Part shown: piece after piece, positions 21,642 through 33,478 of the stretch | Numbering within the stretch: the first letter of the stretch is position 1 | How the letters are laid out: the number at the start of each line of letters is the position of its first letter | Source: Dipteris shenzhenensis | Lineage: Eukaryota; Polypodiophyta; Polypodiopsida; Gleicheniales | NCBI GenBank assembly: GCA_047967505.1 | Contig: CM106538.1 | Reading direction: 5' to 3' (one strand) | DNA: 64,000 nucleotides | Made by a program: the position numbers and the translations under genes | The notes under the pieces: generated by a model | What the model was told of the DNA's origin: nothing | What the model saw: the letters and a program-made list of their open reading frames with translations, nothing else | The model's database searches: none

Positions 21642-23734
21642 TGTACATTGGTATGTGCTAATAAGTTCTGTGAAGCACTCTACAATGAATGCACTCTACA
21701 AATATGCATGTTGACTATGCAATGATCATCCATGAATACATGTTTTGCACGTCCTTGCTTGCTCACATTGAGTTTGCAAATGGATGAGCACTTTTTCTAT
21801 TTTCACGCTATAATGCAATCTTTCATCGTTCTTTTTTATCATCGTTTTATAATGCAATTCATTTAAAATACAAATGAGATCTTGTGGTTTAGTGTTCTTT
21901 TTATCATCGTTTGTTAATGCAACTCATTTAAAATGCAAATGAGATGTTACAATTTATCGTTCATTTTTATATTGTCATCATACATATATGTCCTTACAGT
22001 GCACCTCATGACTTGGGTCATTGTTTGCATGGGTGTAGCCATTTTTGGTGAGGTTCAGGGACTTTTCTATATATAGGTATCTTGCATGACCCATAACTTA
22101 TGCATTGCTCAACGGAATTTGGCAAACTTTGTCTTCAAGTTGTAGTGCACATTCTAAACTTGAACATGAGAGCAAAAGTTATGGAATAAGTATTTGGAAC
22201 GAGACTATTAAAGCATTACGAGTGCTATGTTGCATGTGAAGCATGCATGCTGAAAACTATAGGATATAGCAATTTATTCAAAAACATCAAAATTTTGTTC
22301 TATACATACATGCAACCAAGTAATCATTCTAAAGTACACTATGTGAGCTTCTCCTCAACCCAAGGACACACCTAAAGGAGATAATTATGCATGGGTTAAT
22401 GGGCCTCCAATGTTGTGCCAAATTGATGCATACCCATTTGAGGGGCACGCTCCATAACCTTTTTTATTGTTGAAAACTAAAACTGATTGAAAATTTGGAA
22501 TCCAAACTATTGGGACTAGTGCATGGTGGTCTTAAAACATTGATAGTTGTTGGTATTGGTATCTAGATTCACCCTAAAATGGAAGAAGTTGGAAAAGTGC
22601 AATTTGTGCATGTGCAAAGATATTTTAATAAATCCAACACTATTTACAAATTTTAATTGTTTCTTTTTCCATGCATTGCTTGCTATATGGTTCATAAGCA
22701 TGGCAAAGGTCATTGCATTTAATAATACACATCATTAAACCTGATAGCATGCCCTTTGGCCTATTTGTGTTTTGAAGCATTTTAGGCCACATTGCACTTG
22801 TTTGGGATATCCAAGTCTGGTGATGTGTATCGCTGAAGGTGGGAAAAACTGACGATTGAAATTTTGCTACTCCCACGAATTTTCAATTTTCACACCTCCC
22901 GCCCATCAAATCTTGGAAGATTAAGCACGTGCAACCTACCCCCGTGCCCTGCAACCCACACACACCTCGACATGACCTTGCGCAAACTTTCATTTTCCAT
23001 TGTCTTCTTTCGGGTAAGTTTTCTATTCTTTGGTTGCCTCACCAGCTGGCTTCTATGGGTCTATTCTGGACTGATCGTGGTCATGGCGTCAATGGCAACA
23101 TGCAGCTCGCCATGGCTTGCAAGAAAAGAAGACATCAGCTGCAAAACATGAAAGCCAAAAAGCTAGGTCAAGGCATAAGGAACACATTGCAGGTCAAGAA
23201 AAGCATTGGCACGGTATTGAATCAACAATAGAAGACACTTTTGTAACATCTGCAAAGGGAGAAACAATGAGAAGAAACAAGACTCCTTGCAGAGCAGCAC
23301 ACAGAAGCGGTTGCAGATGCATGCATTTTATCATTTCAATCAGAGCAAAGAACACAAGCTGTGGTGTCATGATTGGTGGGAGCATTTGAGGCAGTAACAT
23401 CAGGCCATTCAAGTGATTACCAATCTCAAGTCTTCACAAGCTTTAGCCTGCACCCTAAAGTTCATAGAGTAACAACCCTACCAACACCTCAGGAGATGCA
23501 CACCCAAGAGGTGATGCTCTCTAACCTGAGAAGTCACCTATAGAAAGTGAAAGGGGTGCATAGCTTAGATCAACTAGCTGCAAAGAGGGTGACATTAGCT
23601 ATGTTGGTGTCCCTTGAAACAAAGGAGAAACAGCTTGGGCGCACAATAGAATAGACATCTATAAGAAGCAGATAAGATGCAAGGTGTTTGAGGAGCACAT
23701 CGTACACATGCTAAATACAACATAGGTCAGTGGT
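21642..23734. other. Unassigned region, possible spliced remnant at 22.9-23.4 kb (copy A)
   Basis: Most of it is AT-rich with nothing recognised. At 22860-23400 the sequence becomes richer in coding-like codons, with a candidate intron (ttcgg/gtaagtttt to cctcaccag) and Lys/Arg-rich frames such as KKRRHQLQNMKAKKLGQG. The frames break and no family was recognised. It may be part of an unknown transposon gene. Confidence 0.35.
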
Positions 23735-25180
23735 GCCTAAACTAGCCCAGTGGTTATTTGTGATTGAGCTTTGGGATAGTTTACTTGTTTAATTTCTTAA
23801 ACTAGGCTTGGACTAAATGTGATTTTTCTAAACTAGCCTAGTGGTTGGAACATCATGCAACCGTAGGCTGATTTAGCTCAATCGCCAGTTATGTGATTGT
23901 CATGAACCAATGTGGTTGAGCAGATATTAGTTGTTGTCCAGCCCGGTGGCATGGTTGAGCAAAATTAACAACAATATATTTCACAACATATATTGTTATT
24001 TTACTAAACTAGCCCGATGGTTGTTTGTGATTGAGCTTTGGGATAGTTTACTTGTTTAATTTCTTCAACCAAGCTTGGATTAAATGTGATTGTCCTAAAC
24101 CACCCCGATGGTTGGAACATCATGCAACCGTAGGCTGGTTCAGCTCAATCGCCAGTTATGTGATTATCCTGAACCAGCATGGTTGAACATACGGTTGTTG
24201 TCCTTCCCAGTGGCATGGTTGAGAAAAAATTAATAGCAATATATTTTGCAATATATTGTTACTTTACTAAGCTTTGGGATAGTTTACTTGTTTCATTTCT
24301 TAAACCAGGCTTGGACTAAGCATGATTGTCCTAAACCACCCCGGTGGTTGGTACATCATGCAATCGTAGGCTGGTTCAGCTCAATCACCAGTTATGTGAT
24401 TATCCTGAACCAGCGTGGTTGAATAGACATTAGTTGTTGTCCTTCCCGATGGCATGGTTGAGCAAAAATTAACACCAATATATTTTGTAATATATTGTTA
24501 CTTTACTAAATTAGCTCGATGGTTGTTTGTGATTGAGCTTTGGGATAGTTTACTTGTTTCATTTCTCAAACCAGGCTTGGACTAAATGTGATCGTCCTAA
24601 ACCACCCCGGTCGTTGGAACATCATGCAACCATAGGCTGGTTCAGCTCAATCACCAATTATGTGATTATCCTGAACCAGCGTGGTTGAACAGACATTCGC
24701 TGTTGTCCTTACTAGTGGCATGGTTGAGCAAAAATAAACGATATATTTCGCAATATATTGTTACTTTACTAGACTAGCCCTGTGGTTGTTTGTGATTGAG
24801 CTTTGGGATTATTTACTTATTTCATTTCTTAAACCAGGCTTGGACTAAATGTGATTGTTCTAAACCACCCAATGGTTGAAACATCATGCAACTGTAGGCT
24901 AGTTCAGCTCAATCACCAATTATGTGATTTTCCTGAACCAGCATGGTTGAACAGACATTAGTTTTTGTCTAGCCCAGTGGCATGGTTGAGCAGAAATTAA
25001 CAGCAATATATTTTGCAATATATTGTTATTTTACTAAACTAGCTCAATGGTTGGAACATCATGCAATTGTGGCTACTTCAGCTCAATTACCAGTTATGTG
25101 ATTGTCACGAACCAGTGTGGTTGAACAATAACCAGCCTGGTGGTTGAAATTATTGTGTTTCTTAGTACTTAAATTCGTTA
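23735..25180 (+). repeat. Tandem array of ~265 bp units rich in AACCA...TGGTT dyads (copy A)
   Basis: gctttgggatagtttacttg or a close variant recurs near 23768, 24034, 24271, 24538 and 24800, giving periods of about 266, 237, 267 and 262 bp; a partial sixth unit ends near 25160. Each unit contains several imperfect palindromes of AACC and GGTT, such as aaccagcatggtt and aaccaccccggtggtt, plus a caatatattttgcaatatat inverted segment. Spacing and unit similarity are those of a short satellite array. It has no coding potential. Confidence 0.85.
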
Positions 25181-25857
25181 AATTTAATTTCCTACTATTC
25201 GGATCATATACCACTGTTAAATTGTGCAATTTAGAAATGAAAAGCAATATATTGTTATTTTGTAATGGTGAAATTCAGAAATGAAAAGAATATACTTACT
25301 ATTGTCTAATATGTGAAGCTGAGACCGTAAAGCTAAACCATCTCAGTGGTTGAAATTGTGACAGTGTCCTAAATCATCCCAGTGGTTGAAATTGTGACTG
25401 TCCTAATGTGTCATAAACCAGCTCAGTGGTTGACAGCTCGATGATTAAATTTGTGACTGTCCTAAACCAGTGCAGTGATTGAAAAATGTTTTGCTTCATT
25501 ATATACTTTAATTCGATTGTGTTGAGCATTGTAAGCCCTAGTACATTAGATCTCCTCCCATAATATATAAAAATAGGTAATGGAGCTATAACTCCAAGAA
25601 CCAGTGTGGTGGTCTCTCCAAGACAACCTTGAATTCTAGGCAATGACAGATGGTCTCGCCAGAGACTGCACTGAGGCAATGCTCAAAATGATAGATTGCA
25701 TCTCATTATTATGCCAAAAATCAGCACGGTGGTCTCTCTAAGCCAACCTATGATTTGCATGGGATGCAGGCAAAGAAGCGGCAAAAGGTTGCATGATGAC
25801 ACGTGGTCAGGTGAGAGACTGTGCTATGGTGGCAGTATTCAGAGTGATAGATTGTGT
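25181..25857. repeat. Dispersed dyad-motif region after the array (copy A)
   Basis: After an AT-rich break, shorter repeats continue: aaaccatctcagtggttgaa, atcatcccagtggttgaaat and aaccagctcagtggttg at about 40 bp spacing (25335-25480). Then come two copies of a longer unit with cagtgtggtggtctctccaa and cagcacggtggtctctctaa (25600-25760). The end at 25857 is where copies A and B diverge. Confidence 0.65.
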
Positions 25858-26984
25858 GAGAGGTTGATTGTAATCCATGTTACAGCATCATGGGCATCAT
25901 TGAGTTTTTCTTGAGGGCATTCTAATTGGTGTTTAAATAGAGCTTGCTTAATAACATCACCGCATCCATCATGTTCACCCTTGCCATGGCTAGACCCAAA
26001 GAAATTCCACATCATGTCTAGACCGATCAGGGATTTGAACCTTGAGACGAAGTAGAATCCACATGCTGATTTAAATTGAGACGCCACACCATTTGACCAC
26101 ACCCAATGTTGTTTTATATTTTCTACATGGGGATTTTCCTTTTTCATCCATTCCAATGCAGTAGAAAAGCATGCTGCACAAATAGGGTGTCATGTTCCCT
26201 ATCATCTGAAATGTAGAAATAATACATGCATTGCACTAACCTGGGCTCTTATGAGTTAGCAAGCAGACTGGCATCAAGCCTGGAGGAATCAAGCAAATGA
26301 CTGTACGTTATATGCACAAGAATTATTATCTACTTGTTGTACTAGTGAGCACGTTGTATCTCACCTTGTTCTTGAAAATAATAATTTTTTGCAAAATCTA
26401 TGATAGATACAATAGTGTCACGGGGAAAATTCTCAAGGCACGTACTCAGCTACTTATCTTGCTAGTTGGCCATGAAACTGTGAAGCACATATTTTGGGAT
26501 GGATAGAACCGTGTGACCTATATACAAGCTCCCTTGGTTCGGTGCTCTTATATGACACATCCATCTTTTTTTATCGGATCCTTCAACATTGACATTTTCA
26601 AATCTCCTCCATTTTAGAGCATCGTTGTCTTCCCTCATTTCATTTGGATAGACATTAAATGTCTTCTTCTTTGGCTTCAAATTGCAACACTTGCATGTGC
26701 CACAAATGCATTCAATCATGTGCCACCCACGGTCTCCCTTTGGATAAAACCACTGGCTCCCACAAAGACCTTAGGCTACAAAACCTGCCCTCCCTTGCAA
26801 CACAGGATGAGGATCCAGGTGGCTACAGACTGTGCATTCATTGGGGAGGCATCCCCATGGAGCAATGCTCCGACACGACCATATCTCAAGTCATTCATAG
26901 CTTATCGAGGCAGGTCAAAGTCTATGTGTGTTTTGCAACAACAAACATGTAAGAAGTGCAAAATGGAGCAACTAACCTATGGTC
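25858..26984. other. Unassigned DNA right of the duplication breakpoint
   Basis: Not matched elsewhere in the window. Short open frames on both strands show no known family. A simple tandem-duplication model predicts that this sequence also lies upstream of the window. Confidence 0.4.
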
Positions 26985-27588
26985 ACCGTTCGGCCCAGAG
27001 CCACATCCAGGATCATCTGAGGCTCCAAACGAACCCCGCAACCCCAGAGTGGGCTACCCTAGGAAATGCTCCATCTACCCTTAGTGCGGTCAGTCATGGG
27101 ATGCCTTCCCGCACTTGCATGTAGCCTAGTTGGCGGTCTGCCAACTCTATCTAAAGCCGTCCAGCCATCAGGCCACACATGGCCCCCATCTGGTGTCCAA
27201 ACCAGGAGCTACCGGATAACCGAGCTACTCAAATGCCTTCTCCTCATATGGGGGGCTTACAAGTAGAGTTAGCTGGTTCCTGCGTAGTTACACGAGAGTG
27301 TCTCCATTCGTGGCCCAGAGCTATCTAGGATCCTCTGAGGCTCCAAACGGGCCCCACAACCCGAGAGTGGGCTACCGCGGGAAATGTTCCATCTACCCTC
27401 AGTGCGGTCAGTCATGGGATGCCTTCCCGCACTTGCATGTAGCCTAGTTGGCGGTGTGCCAACTCTATCTAAAGCCGTCTAGCCATCAGGCCACACATGG
27501 CCCCCATCTGGTGTCCAAACCAGGACCTACCGGATAACCGAGCTACTCAAATGCCTTCTCCTCATATGGGGGGCTTACAAGTAGAGTT
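26985..27588 (+). repeat. Direct duplication with a 318 bp period
   Basis: The units 26985-27270 and 27301-27588 share long runs (for example gcggtcagtcatgggatgcc and ccggataaccgagctactca) and differ at about a dozen sites. Open frames of 66-134 codons cross it on plus, but they shift between units and resemble nothing known. Confidence 0.85.
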
Positions 27589-28399
27589 GACTCTACCGAC
27601 TTATATGCCCATAGTATCTTCTCCTTTTGTTGGGATTCCTCTTCGTCCTGCTCTTTGTGCTCTATACATCTTCGAGCCTCTTTCATGTCCTGCCAAAAGA
27701 AACCTACATCATGAGCTTGACAAGTACCTTAAAGGGGCAGAAAAAACAATAGCCGAGGAAATTAATAATCACTGTCTGTGCTGACTCCTAGTAATACACC
27801 CACCACTGAAGCATGTCCTCCTTGCAACTATTTTCCTCCTCCTCCGGGTCTATTTCTGTGAGGATGCCATACAACATCATTTTCAAATAGAACAAAAGCA
27901 TTCGAAAGTCTTTTAGGTATGCCATAAATTCGTAGTAGGTGGATCAGTGTACAGAGTTTTGGGGCTAGATTTCATAATGGGCTCTTAGTTGTGTCTGCAC
28001 TGGACTTAAATATAGGGAGAAAGTTCATTGAGCCCCCGACCTTCTCATTTTTTAGTCTCATGTTAGTCGTCTAATTAAATCTTTCATCTCACATTAGTTG
28101 TCTAATTGAAATCTTTTGTGGTACAATAGTTCACTAATCAAAATCTTTTAGTCTCACATTAGAGATCTAATTGAAATCTTTTGTCTTACATTACGTGTCA
28201 AAATTAAAATCTTTCATCTCATTATTATCATCATGTTGGCGTGGATCAAAGGACACTATCTAGTCACTTAGCTCAGAAAACATTGCCCAAGTAAACTCTG
28301 GAGAAGATTAACAATTCAATAGATTACACATAGATTACATAGATTACAATCTCAAAGACTCCTTCCCTTCATGTCGCTTCCTCTCTCCTTGATTTGAGC
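27589..28399. repeat. Unassigned DNA with a ~37 bp minisatellite
   Basis: At 28052-28222 a unit like tctcacattagttgtctaat followed by gaaatctttt is repeated about five times with changes. The rest shows no gene. A short frame at 27497-27784 on plus is partly an extension of the preceding duplication. Confidence 0.55.
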
Positions 28400-29927
28400 T
28401 TCCTCGTTGCAGGCTCGGCCCTTTTCTCTCCTTTCTAGAAGGGGGCTAGTTCCTCCCTTAGGCTCCTTTTCCTCGCAATCAGGTTCTCTTGGCCTTCTTC
28501 AATTTGAGCTCCTTGTCTTTAAGATCTTTTGCCCAAATGGCAAATTGAGGTGCAGCATCTACTTTCTTGTCGTAGATAGCTGTAGCAAGCAGGCATATTT
28601 GATCTATCCATGACCCGGGCAATGGCAAATGGCATTCTCTACATAGCGATTTTGTATGCACCCACACTCCAAAGAAAAAAATGTGCATAAGGTGGTAGCA
28701 TGCAGGCCATCGGATAGAGCAATCATCTATGATGGGGGTATGTCAAACCATGCATTTCAGACCCTGCTGCATAGTAGGATAGGCATCCGATTAAACTATT
28801 GCAGGCGTCATACCACAGTCTTACTCTATACATGATGAAGTTACTTCTTGATTCCTTCCTCCCTCGTCCTAAGGCTACAAATGTTCTTCATCTCCTCCAC
28901 TTTTTGCTCACTATATGCAACAACTGCATCAGAATCCCTCAGCATCTGTTAAACTTTTGTAAATTCCTGAAAAACTTCTTCAGGGGCAGTTTCCAAGACT
29001 TCCACTCTAGTTTGGACATCTTGCAGAGTGAGGGACTACTTTTCATAATTGTCGAAAGCCATGGCAAGCTTGTGCAAACATCTATCGTGATCTTCTTGGT
29101 ATTGTAGGTTGCTCTTTGGACTTCCAACAGTATTTTGAAACAAAAACCCTCACTGTGGTGGCTGCTGCAAAGTTCTCCATCGCGATGGCTGGAACTTACT
29201 TCAGCATGGTGGCTGCTCTCTGCATCCTTTTTGGCTTAGGGAGCTGCCTTGTTGTCTTCTCCACACCAAATACTCTTTGCCCCATCCTTCCTGGCCTCGA
29301 AGCTCTCTCGTAGTTCCTGCATCACCTTTTGGGTTTTTGCATTCTCCCTTTTCAGCTCCTCCACCATATGGTCTTTTTCAATATTCAATGAGTTTCGCAT
29401 GTTGTAGAGCCATTTGTAAAGACCCTCCTTTTCAGCTCTCTGATCTTTAAGGTCCTTTCGCATCTTTTCTAGCTCCTTGTCTGCCATGTCCCCATCATTT
29501 CTACATTGCTCCCCTACTCATCTTCTACTCACCCACTCATCTTCAGCATGCCTAGTTGGCCCCCCCCTCGATGCTCTGTGATTCCAATAATATCTGCCTT
29601 CACATATAAGGTCATTGCATTGCACTCGCATGGAATAGAAATGGTCGCACTAGTGGAGACTCTTCGTTCCCATAAGCGACTCCCCATACATCTGAATGTC
29701 ATCACCTTGGATAACATGTTCACAGAAGGCCTCTTTGTGGCTATGCTGTATGGGTTCCCCCTAGATGTCAATGAAGCCCTCAATATATTTAGAGTAGAGT
29801 ACTCTCGACTAACTGGGGGGGTGATTAATTGAGTCCTGGCAATGTGCATGGTCTTCAGCCTCTCCATCGTATCCTCCTTTGGCTCCCACAAGCTAGACTG
29901 GCTAAAAACTGAGTTGTACAAATTCCT
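28400..29927 (-). pseudogene. Broken coding remnant with coiled coil, interrupted by the copia insertion
   Basis: On minus, 29487-29236 is open and strongly heptad-like (MADKELEKMRKDLKDQRAEK, then EKDHMVEELKRENAKTQKVM), predicting a coiled coil. Downstream frames continue the theme with stops (LTLQDVQTRVEVLET; AYSEQKVEEMKNICSLRTRE; AKDLKDKELKLKKAKR). Upstream, 29924-29529 is also open on minus (begins MRNLYNSVFSQSSLWEPK) and is cut by the copia target site at 29928-29932. I do not recognise the family. A retroelement gag or a lost host gene are both possible. Confidence 0.45.
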
Positions 29928-29932
29928 CATTG
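29928..29932. other. Target-site duplication, left copy (CATTG)
   Basis: cattg directly precedes the LTR at 29933 and is repeated directly after the other LTR at 37220-37224. A 5 bp duplication is the normal Ty1/copia integration product and fixes both ends of the element. Confidence 0.9.
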
Positions 29933-30189
29933 TGACAAAATATGAAGAGGGGAGAGGAGAAGAGTGGAGATGAGGAGAGAGGGCACAGCTAGAGAGCACA
30001 CCACCAATGACTAACTGTACACTAGAATTAGTTGAAAAAATAGAATATATACAAACCCTTTTAGGGTTAGGGTTAGGGGATCTAACCCTTTCCTTTATAG
30101 CACTCTATAAGGTTAGTGCTATGCACATATGATCACGTGATGGTGCTATGCACACATGATCACATGATGTTGAGCGTGAACTCTCAACA
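29933..30189 (-). repeat. 3' LTR of the copia element
   Basis: The plus-strand ends are tgacaaaatatgaagagggg and ctctcaaca (TG...CA). It contains three telomere-like units (tttagggttagggttagggg on plus), a candidate TATA on minus (gctataaagg), and a duplicated motif built on gctatgcacatatgatcacg. It differs from 36963-37219 at three bases. Confidence 0.93.
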
Positions 30190-30201
30190 CCTTCCCTCAA
30201 G
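30190..30201 (-). other. Polypurine tract of the copia element
   Basis: On minus cttgagggaagg lies immediately before the 3' LTR. It is the usual position and composition for priming plus-strand DNA synthesis. Confidence 0.75.
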
Positions 30202-30277
30202 ATCAACATCATGAAGTAGGCCTTCCCTCAAGATGATGATTCTGGGGAATCGAAGAAGGACTGAGCATTACATTCCA

Positions 30278-31738
30278 TCACACCCCTTTAATGGGAATGT
30301 CCTTCCTCTGCATCAAACCAAGAGCTAGTCGGTGTTTCTCGAATAGCTCTTTACCGAGTGGTTTGGTAAAGATGTCTGCAACATTTTCTTTGCTATCACA
30401 ATGCTGCAGTGTGATGTCACCAAGTAACACTCTTTCTCTGATGAAGTGCGATCTGACATCAATGTGCTTTGTTCTGGAGTGATATACTAGATTTTTGGCC
30501 AATGCTTGAGCCGATTGATTATCACAGTATATTGTTGTTGGCTTTGACTCATCAAAGTAATCTGTTTCTGACAATAGTCTTCTGAGCCATATAGCCTCAC
30601 ATGCACCTGTAGTGAGTGCTCTATATTCTGCTTCAGTCGAAGACAAAGAAACAGTTGGCTGTTTGTTTGACAACCATGATATAGCACCTTGACCAAGGAA
30701 AAATGCATATCCCTGTGTCGATCTCCTGGTCTCATGATCTCCAGCATAGTCACTATCATAGTATCCATGCAACCGTGGATGACTTCCTCTGTATTCTATC
30801 CCAAATTGTCTTGTACCTCTGATGTATCTCAAGACTCTTTTGGCTGCATTCCAGTGAGACTGTTTTGGATTTGCCATAAACTGTGCTAGTGAGCTTACTG
30901 CATAACAAATATCTGGCCGTGTGATTGTCAGATATATAAGAGATCCAATGAGTTGCCTGTAGTATCTGTCATTGACTGTAGGCTTTTCTGAATCTTTAGT
31001 AAGTTTAAAACTCTGTTCCATGGGAGTGGCTGCAATCTTGCAATCTGCCATATGAAACTTCTTCAGGAGACTGTCAACATATTTGAGCTGACTCATGAAT
31101 GTGCTATCTGAATCTCTCCAGAACTCAATTCCAAGACAATAGTGCATAAGTCCAAGATCTTTCATGTCGAACTCTGCAGATAAGTCTTGTTTTAGCTTTC
31201 TGATGAAGCTATCCTTGCTTCCTGTCACAATCAGATCATCTACGTACAAAAGTGCAATAGTAATATCTTCCCCTTGAACTTTGTAGTAGAGAGTATGATC
31301 TGCATTGGACTTCATGTATCCCAGATCAGCAAAATACTTGTCAATTCTGCTGTACCAACTTCTAGGTGCTTGCTTTAAGCCATAGAGACTTTTCTTGAGA
31401 TGGCAAACCTTGTTCTCCTGTCCTGGTTCAACATAACCGGCTGGTTGTTGCATGTAGACTTCCTCGTCTAGATAACCATTGAGAAATGCATTCTTGACAT
31501 CGAGCTGATACACATTCCATTTACTGAGTGTGGCTAGTGATATCAAGAACCGTGTGGAATCCATCTTTGCTACTGGAGCATAAGTCTCATCATAATCTTG
31601 GCCATATTGTTGTGCAAATCCTTTTGCAACTAATCTGGCTTTGTATCTCTGAATACTGCCATCTAGATTGTACTTACTTTGTATACCCATTTGTTGGCTA
31701 TGGCCTTCTTTCCTGGTGGAAGGTCGCATAATTCCCAA
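30278..31738 (-). pseudogene. Copia reverse transcriptase and RNase H
   Basis: An open frame of 486 residues. Reverse transcriptase motifs are QLDVKNAFLNG (Asp near residue 80), SLYGLKQAPRSWY and the catalytic YVDD at 165-168. The RNase H part has DSDYAGD (328-334), SSTEAEY (366-372), CDNQSA (405-410) and HIDVRSHF (425-432). The last residues are typical of a complete pol end. The first ~20 residues are out-of-frame readthrough: the true reverse transcriptase begins in the preceding frame, and a one-base break near 31680 separates them. Confidence 0.93.
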
Positions 31739-32991
31739 GTGTTGTTTTTATACAAAGCATCCATTTCTTCATTCATTGCAGTTTGCCATTCTGGCTTATC
31801 TACTGCGTCTTCGAAGTACACTGGCTCTTCTGTAGCCATGATGGTAGTCATAAGAGCATAGTTGGTGGTTTCCACCTGAATTGCTTTGCCTTTCTGAGCA
31901 TATGTCAATCTGGCTGGTGGTCTGCTTTCCCTAGTAGACCGTCTGAGCTGTTGTGACGCTGATTGGGGTGTTGCTGGCAATTCTTGCTCTTCTTCATCAA
32001 CCTGTTCTGTAGATGACTGTGAAGTCGATGCTTCTATCTCCTGTGTAGGTGAGGTTTTCCATTCTGATTCCTCATCGAAGATTACATCTCTGGAGATAAT
32101 GACTTTGCGGTTGATGGGATCATACAATTTGTATGCTTTACTTTCTTCACTGTAGCCAACCATGATGCATTTGCGTGACTTCGCATCCAATTTCCTGCGA
32201 TGATCATCATGTATGTGGGCATATGCTATGCAACCAAATATGCGGAGATGCCCAATGCGTGGCTTGTGTCCCGTGAATGCTTCATAAGGAGTCATACCTT
32301 GTATCGGTTCGGTAGGAAGCCGATTAAGCAAGTAGTTAGCTGTAGCTATTGCTTCTGCCCAATACTGATTCGGAAGATGCTTTTCACTAAGCATTGCTCT
32401 AGCACTGTCTGCTAAAGTCCCATTCTTCCTTTCAGCTATTGCATTTTGCTGAGGAGTATCTGCACATGTGAATTGTCTTCGAATGCCGTGAGTTTTGCAA
32501 AAGTTCATGAAGGCTGAAGACATGTATTCACCTCCTCTGTCTGATCTCATGACCTTGATCTTTCTACCTGTTTGGTTTTCTACCATGGCTTTGAATTCTT
32601 GAAATCTGGCAAACACTTCAGATTTCTCTTTCAGAAAGTAGACCCAACAATATCTGATGTAGTCGTCGATGAAGGTCAAGTAATAAAGTGAACCATTGAT
32701 GCTGCGGGTCTGGGCATAACCCCATACATCTGTATGAATTAAATCAAGAATACCTCGTGAACGAGAGGTACTTCTGACAAAGTTGGTTCGCTTTTGTTTG
32801 CCGAAGCAGCATGCTTCACAAACCTTTCCAAGAAACTGTAGCTTCGGAATCCCAATTGCCATATTTTGATTCCTTAGATCTAACAAGTACTTGAAGTTGG
32901 CATGACCATATCTCTTGTGCCATTTTGCAGATAGTGGCATCTGTTGCATTTGAGCTGACATGGCATGTTTATCTGGTACTGTAGCTAGCAT
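31663..32991 (-). pseudogene. Copia integrase and start of reverse transcriptase
   Basis: 442 open residues. The zinc-binding HHCC motif is H25, H30, C58, C61. The catalytic triad is D88 (HTDVWG), D151 (RSDRGGEY) and E187 (NAIAERKN), with 35 residues between the last two, as expected. A C-terminal GYSEESKAYKLYDP region, an acidic linker and the first reverse transcriptase segment (WQTAMNEEMDALYKNNTWEL) follow. The frame then breaks near 31680. A stop codon near 33030 separates it from the protease frame. Confidence 0.93.
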
Positions 32992-33030
32992 CCTGTATAA
33001 GCATCCTTCCTTGACACCTTTTGCTACTAG

Positions 33031-33447
33031 CTAACCTCTTTTGGATTTGTCTCTGATAGTGCATTCATCACCGTCGAAGATGACTTTGTAGTTGTGTTCC
33101 GTCATTTGACCTACTGACAAAAGGTTCTTGCTGAGCTTCGAAACATAGAGCACATCTTTGACTAATCCTTTTGTACCATTGAAATTGTTCATAGGGATAA
33201 CACCTGTCCCTTGAACCGGATTCGGTGTATTGTCTGCTGTATAGATGACATTCTTTTGACCTTCTAATGGCTTCATTTCTGTGAACCATTCCTGATGATT
33301 TGTCATATGAGATGATGCACCGCTGTCGATGTACCAAGGATCCTGTTCCACTTGGTCGACTTGATAATTGAAATCTTCTTTGGGATTGAAATCAGTGTCT
33401 AGGTGCATTGTATCAGTCTGATGCAATTCCTCACTTGCAAGAAACAT
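33031..33447 (-). pseudogene. Copia aspartic protease region
   Basis: 138 open residues with the catalytic DSGA at residues 41-44 (WYIDSGASSHMTN) and the conserved C-terminal LVKDVLYVSKLSKNLLSVGQ. In an intact element this would cleave the Gag-Pol precursor. A stop at the end (KSKRG then stop) interrupts what should be continuous with integrase. Confidence 0.9.
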
Positions 33448-33478
33448 ATTGCCATGTTCATTTGCAAAATGACTGTGA

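Larger units (their letters stand above)
1..25857 (+). repeat. Copy A of a long direct segmental duplication
   Basis: This segment is collinear with 37434-61187, starting at the first base of the window. It therefore probably begins left of the window. The two copies stop matching after a shared run ending in tagattgtgt (25857 versus 61187). Substitutions run at roughly one per 100 bp in stretches compared by eye. Extra sequence present only in copy A: 4413-4693, 6817-8050, 14831-15181 and about 20004-20392. Copy A lacks a 137 bp stretch that copy B has at 54267-54403. The layout is that of a tandem duplication with a period of 37433 bp, part of which is a later copia insertion. Confidence 0.95.

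Noticed and set aside
23735-25180. Possible tRNA or rRNA-derived repeat
   Set aside because: No A/B box pair, cloverleaf or rRNA similarity could be seen in the unit.
26720-27124. 134-codon frame over the 318 bp duplication
   Set aside because: The frame is not preserved between the two repeat units.
28052-28222. Evenly spaced repeats resembling a CRISPR array
   Set aside because: Units are degenerate and contiguous without unique spacers, in plant nuclear DNA. It is a minisatellite.
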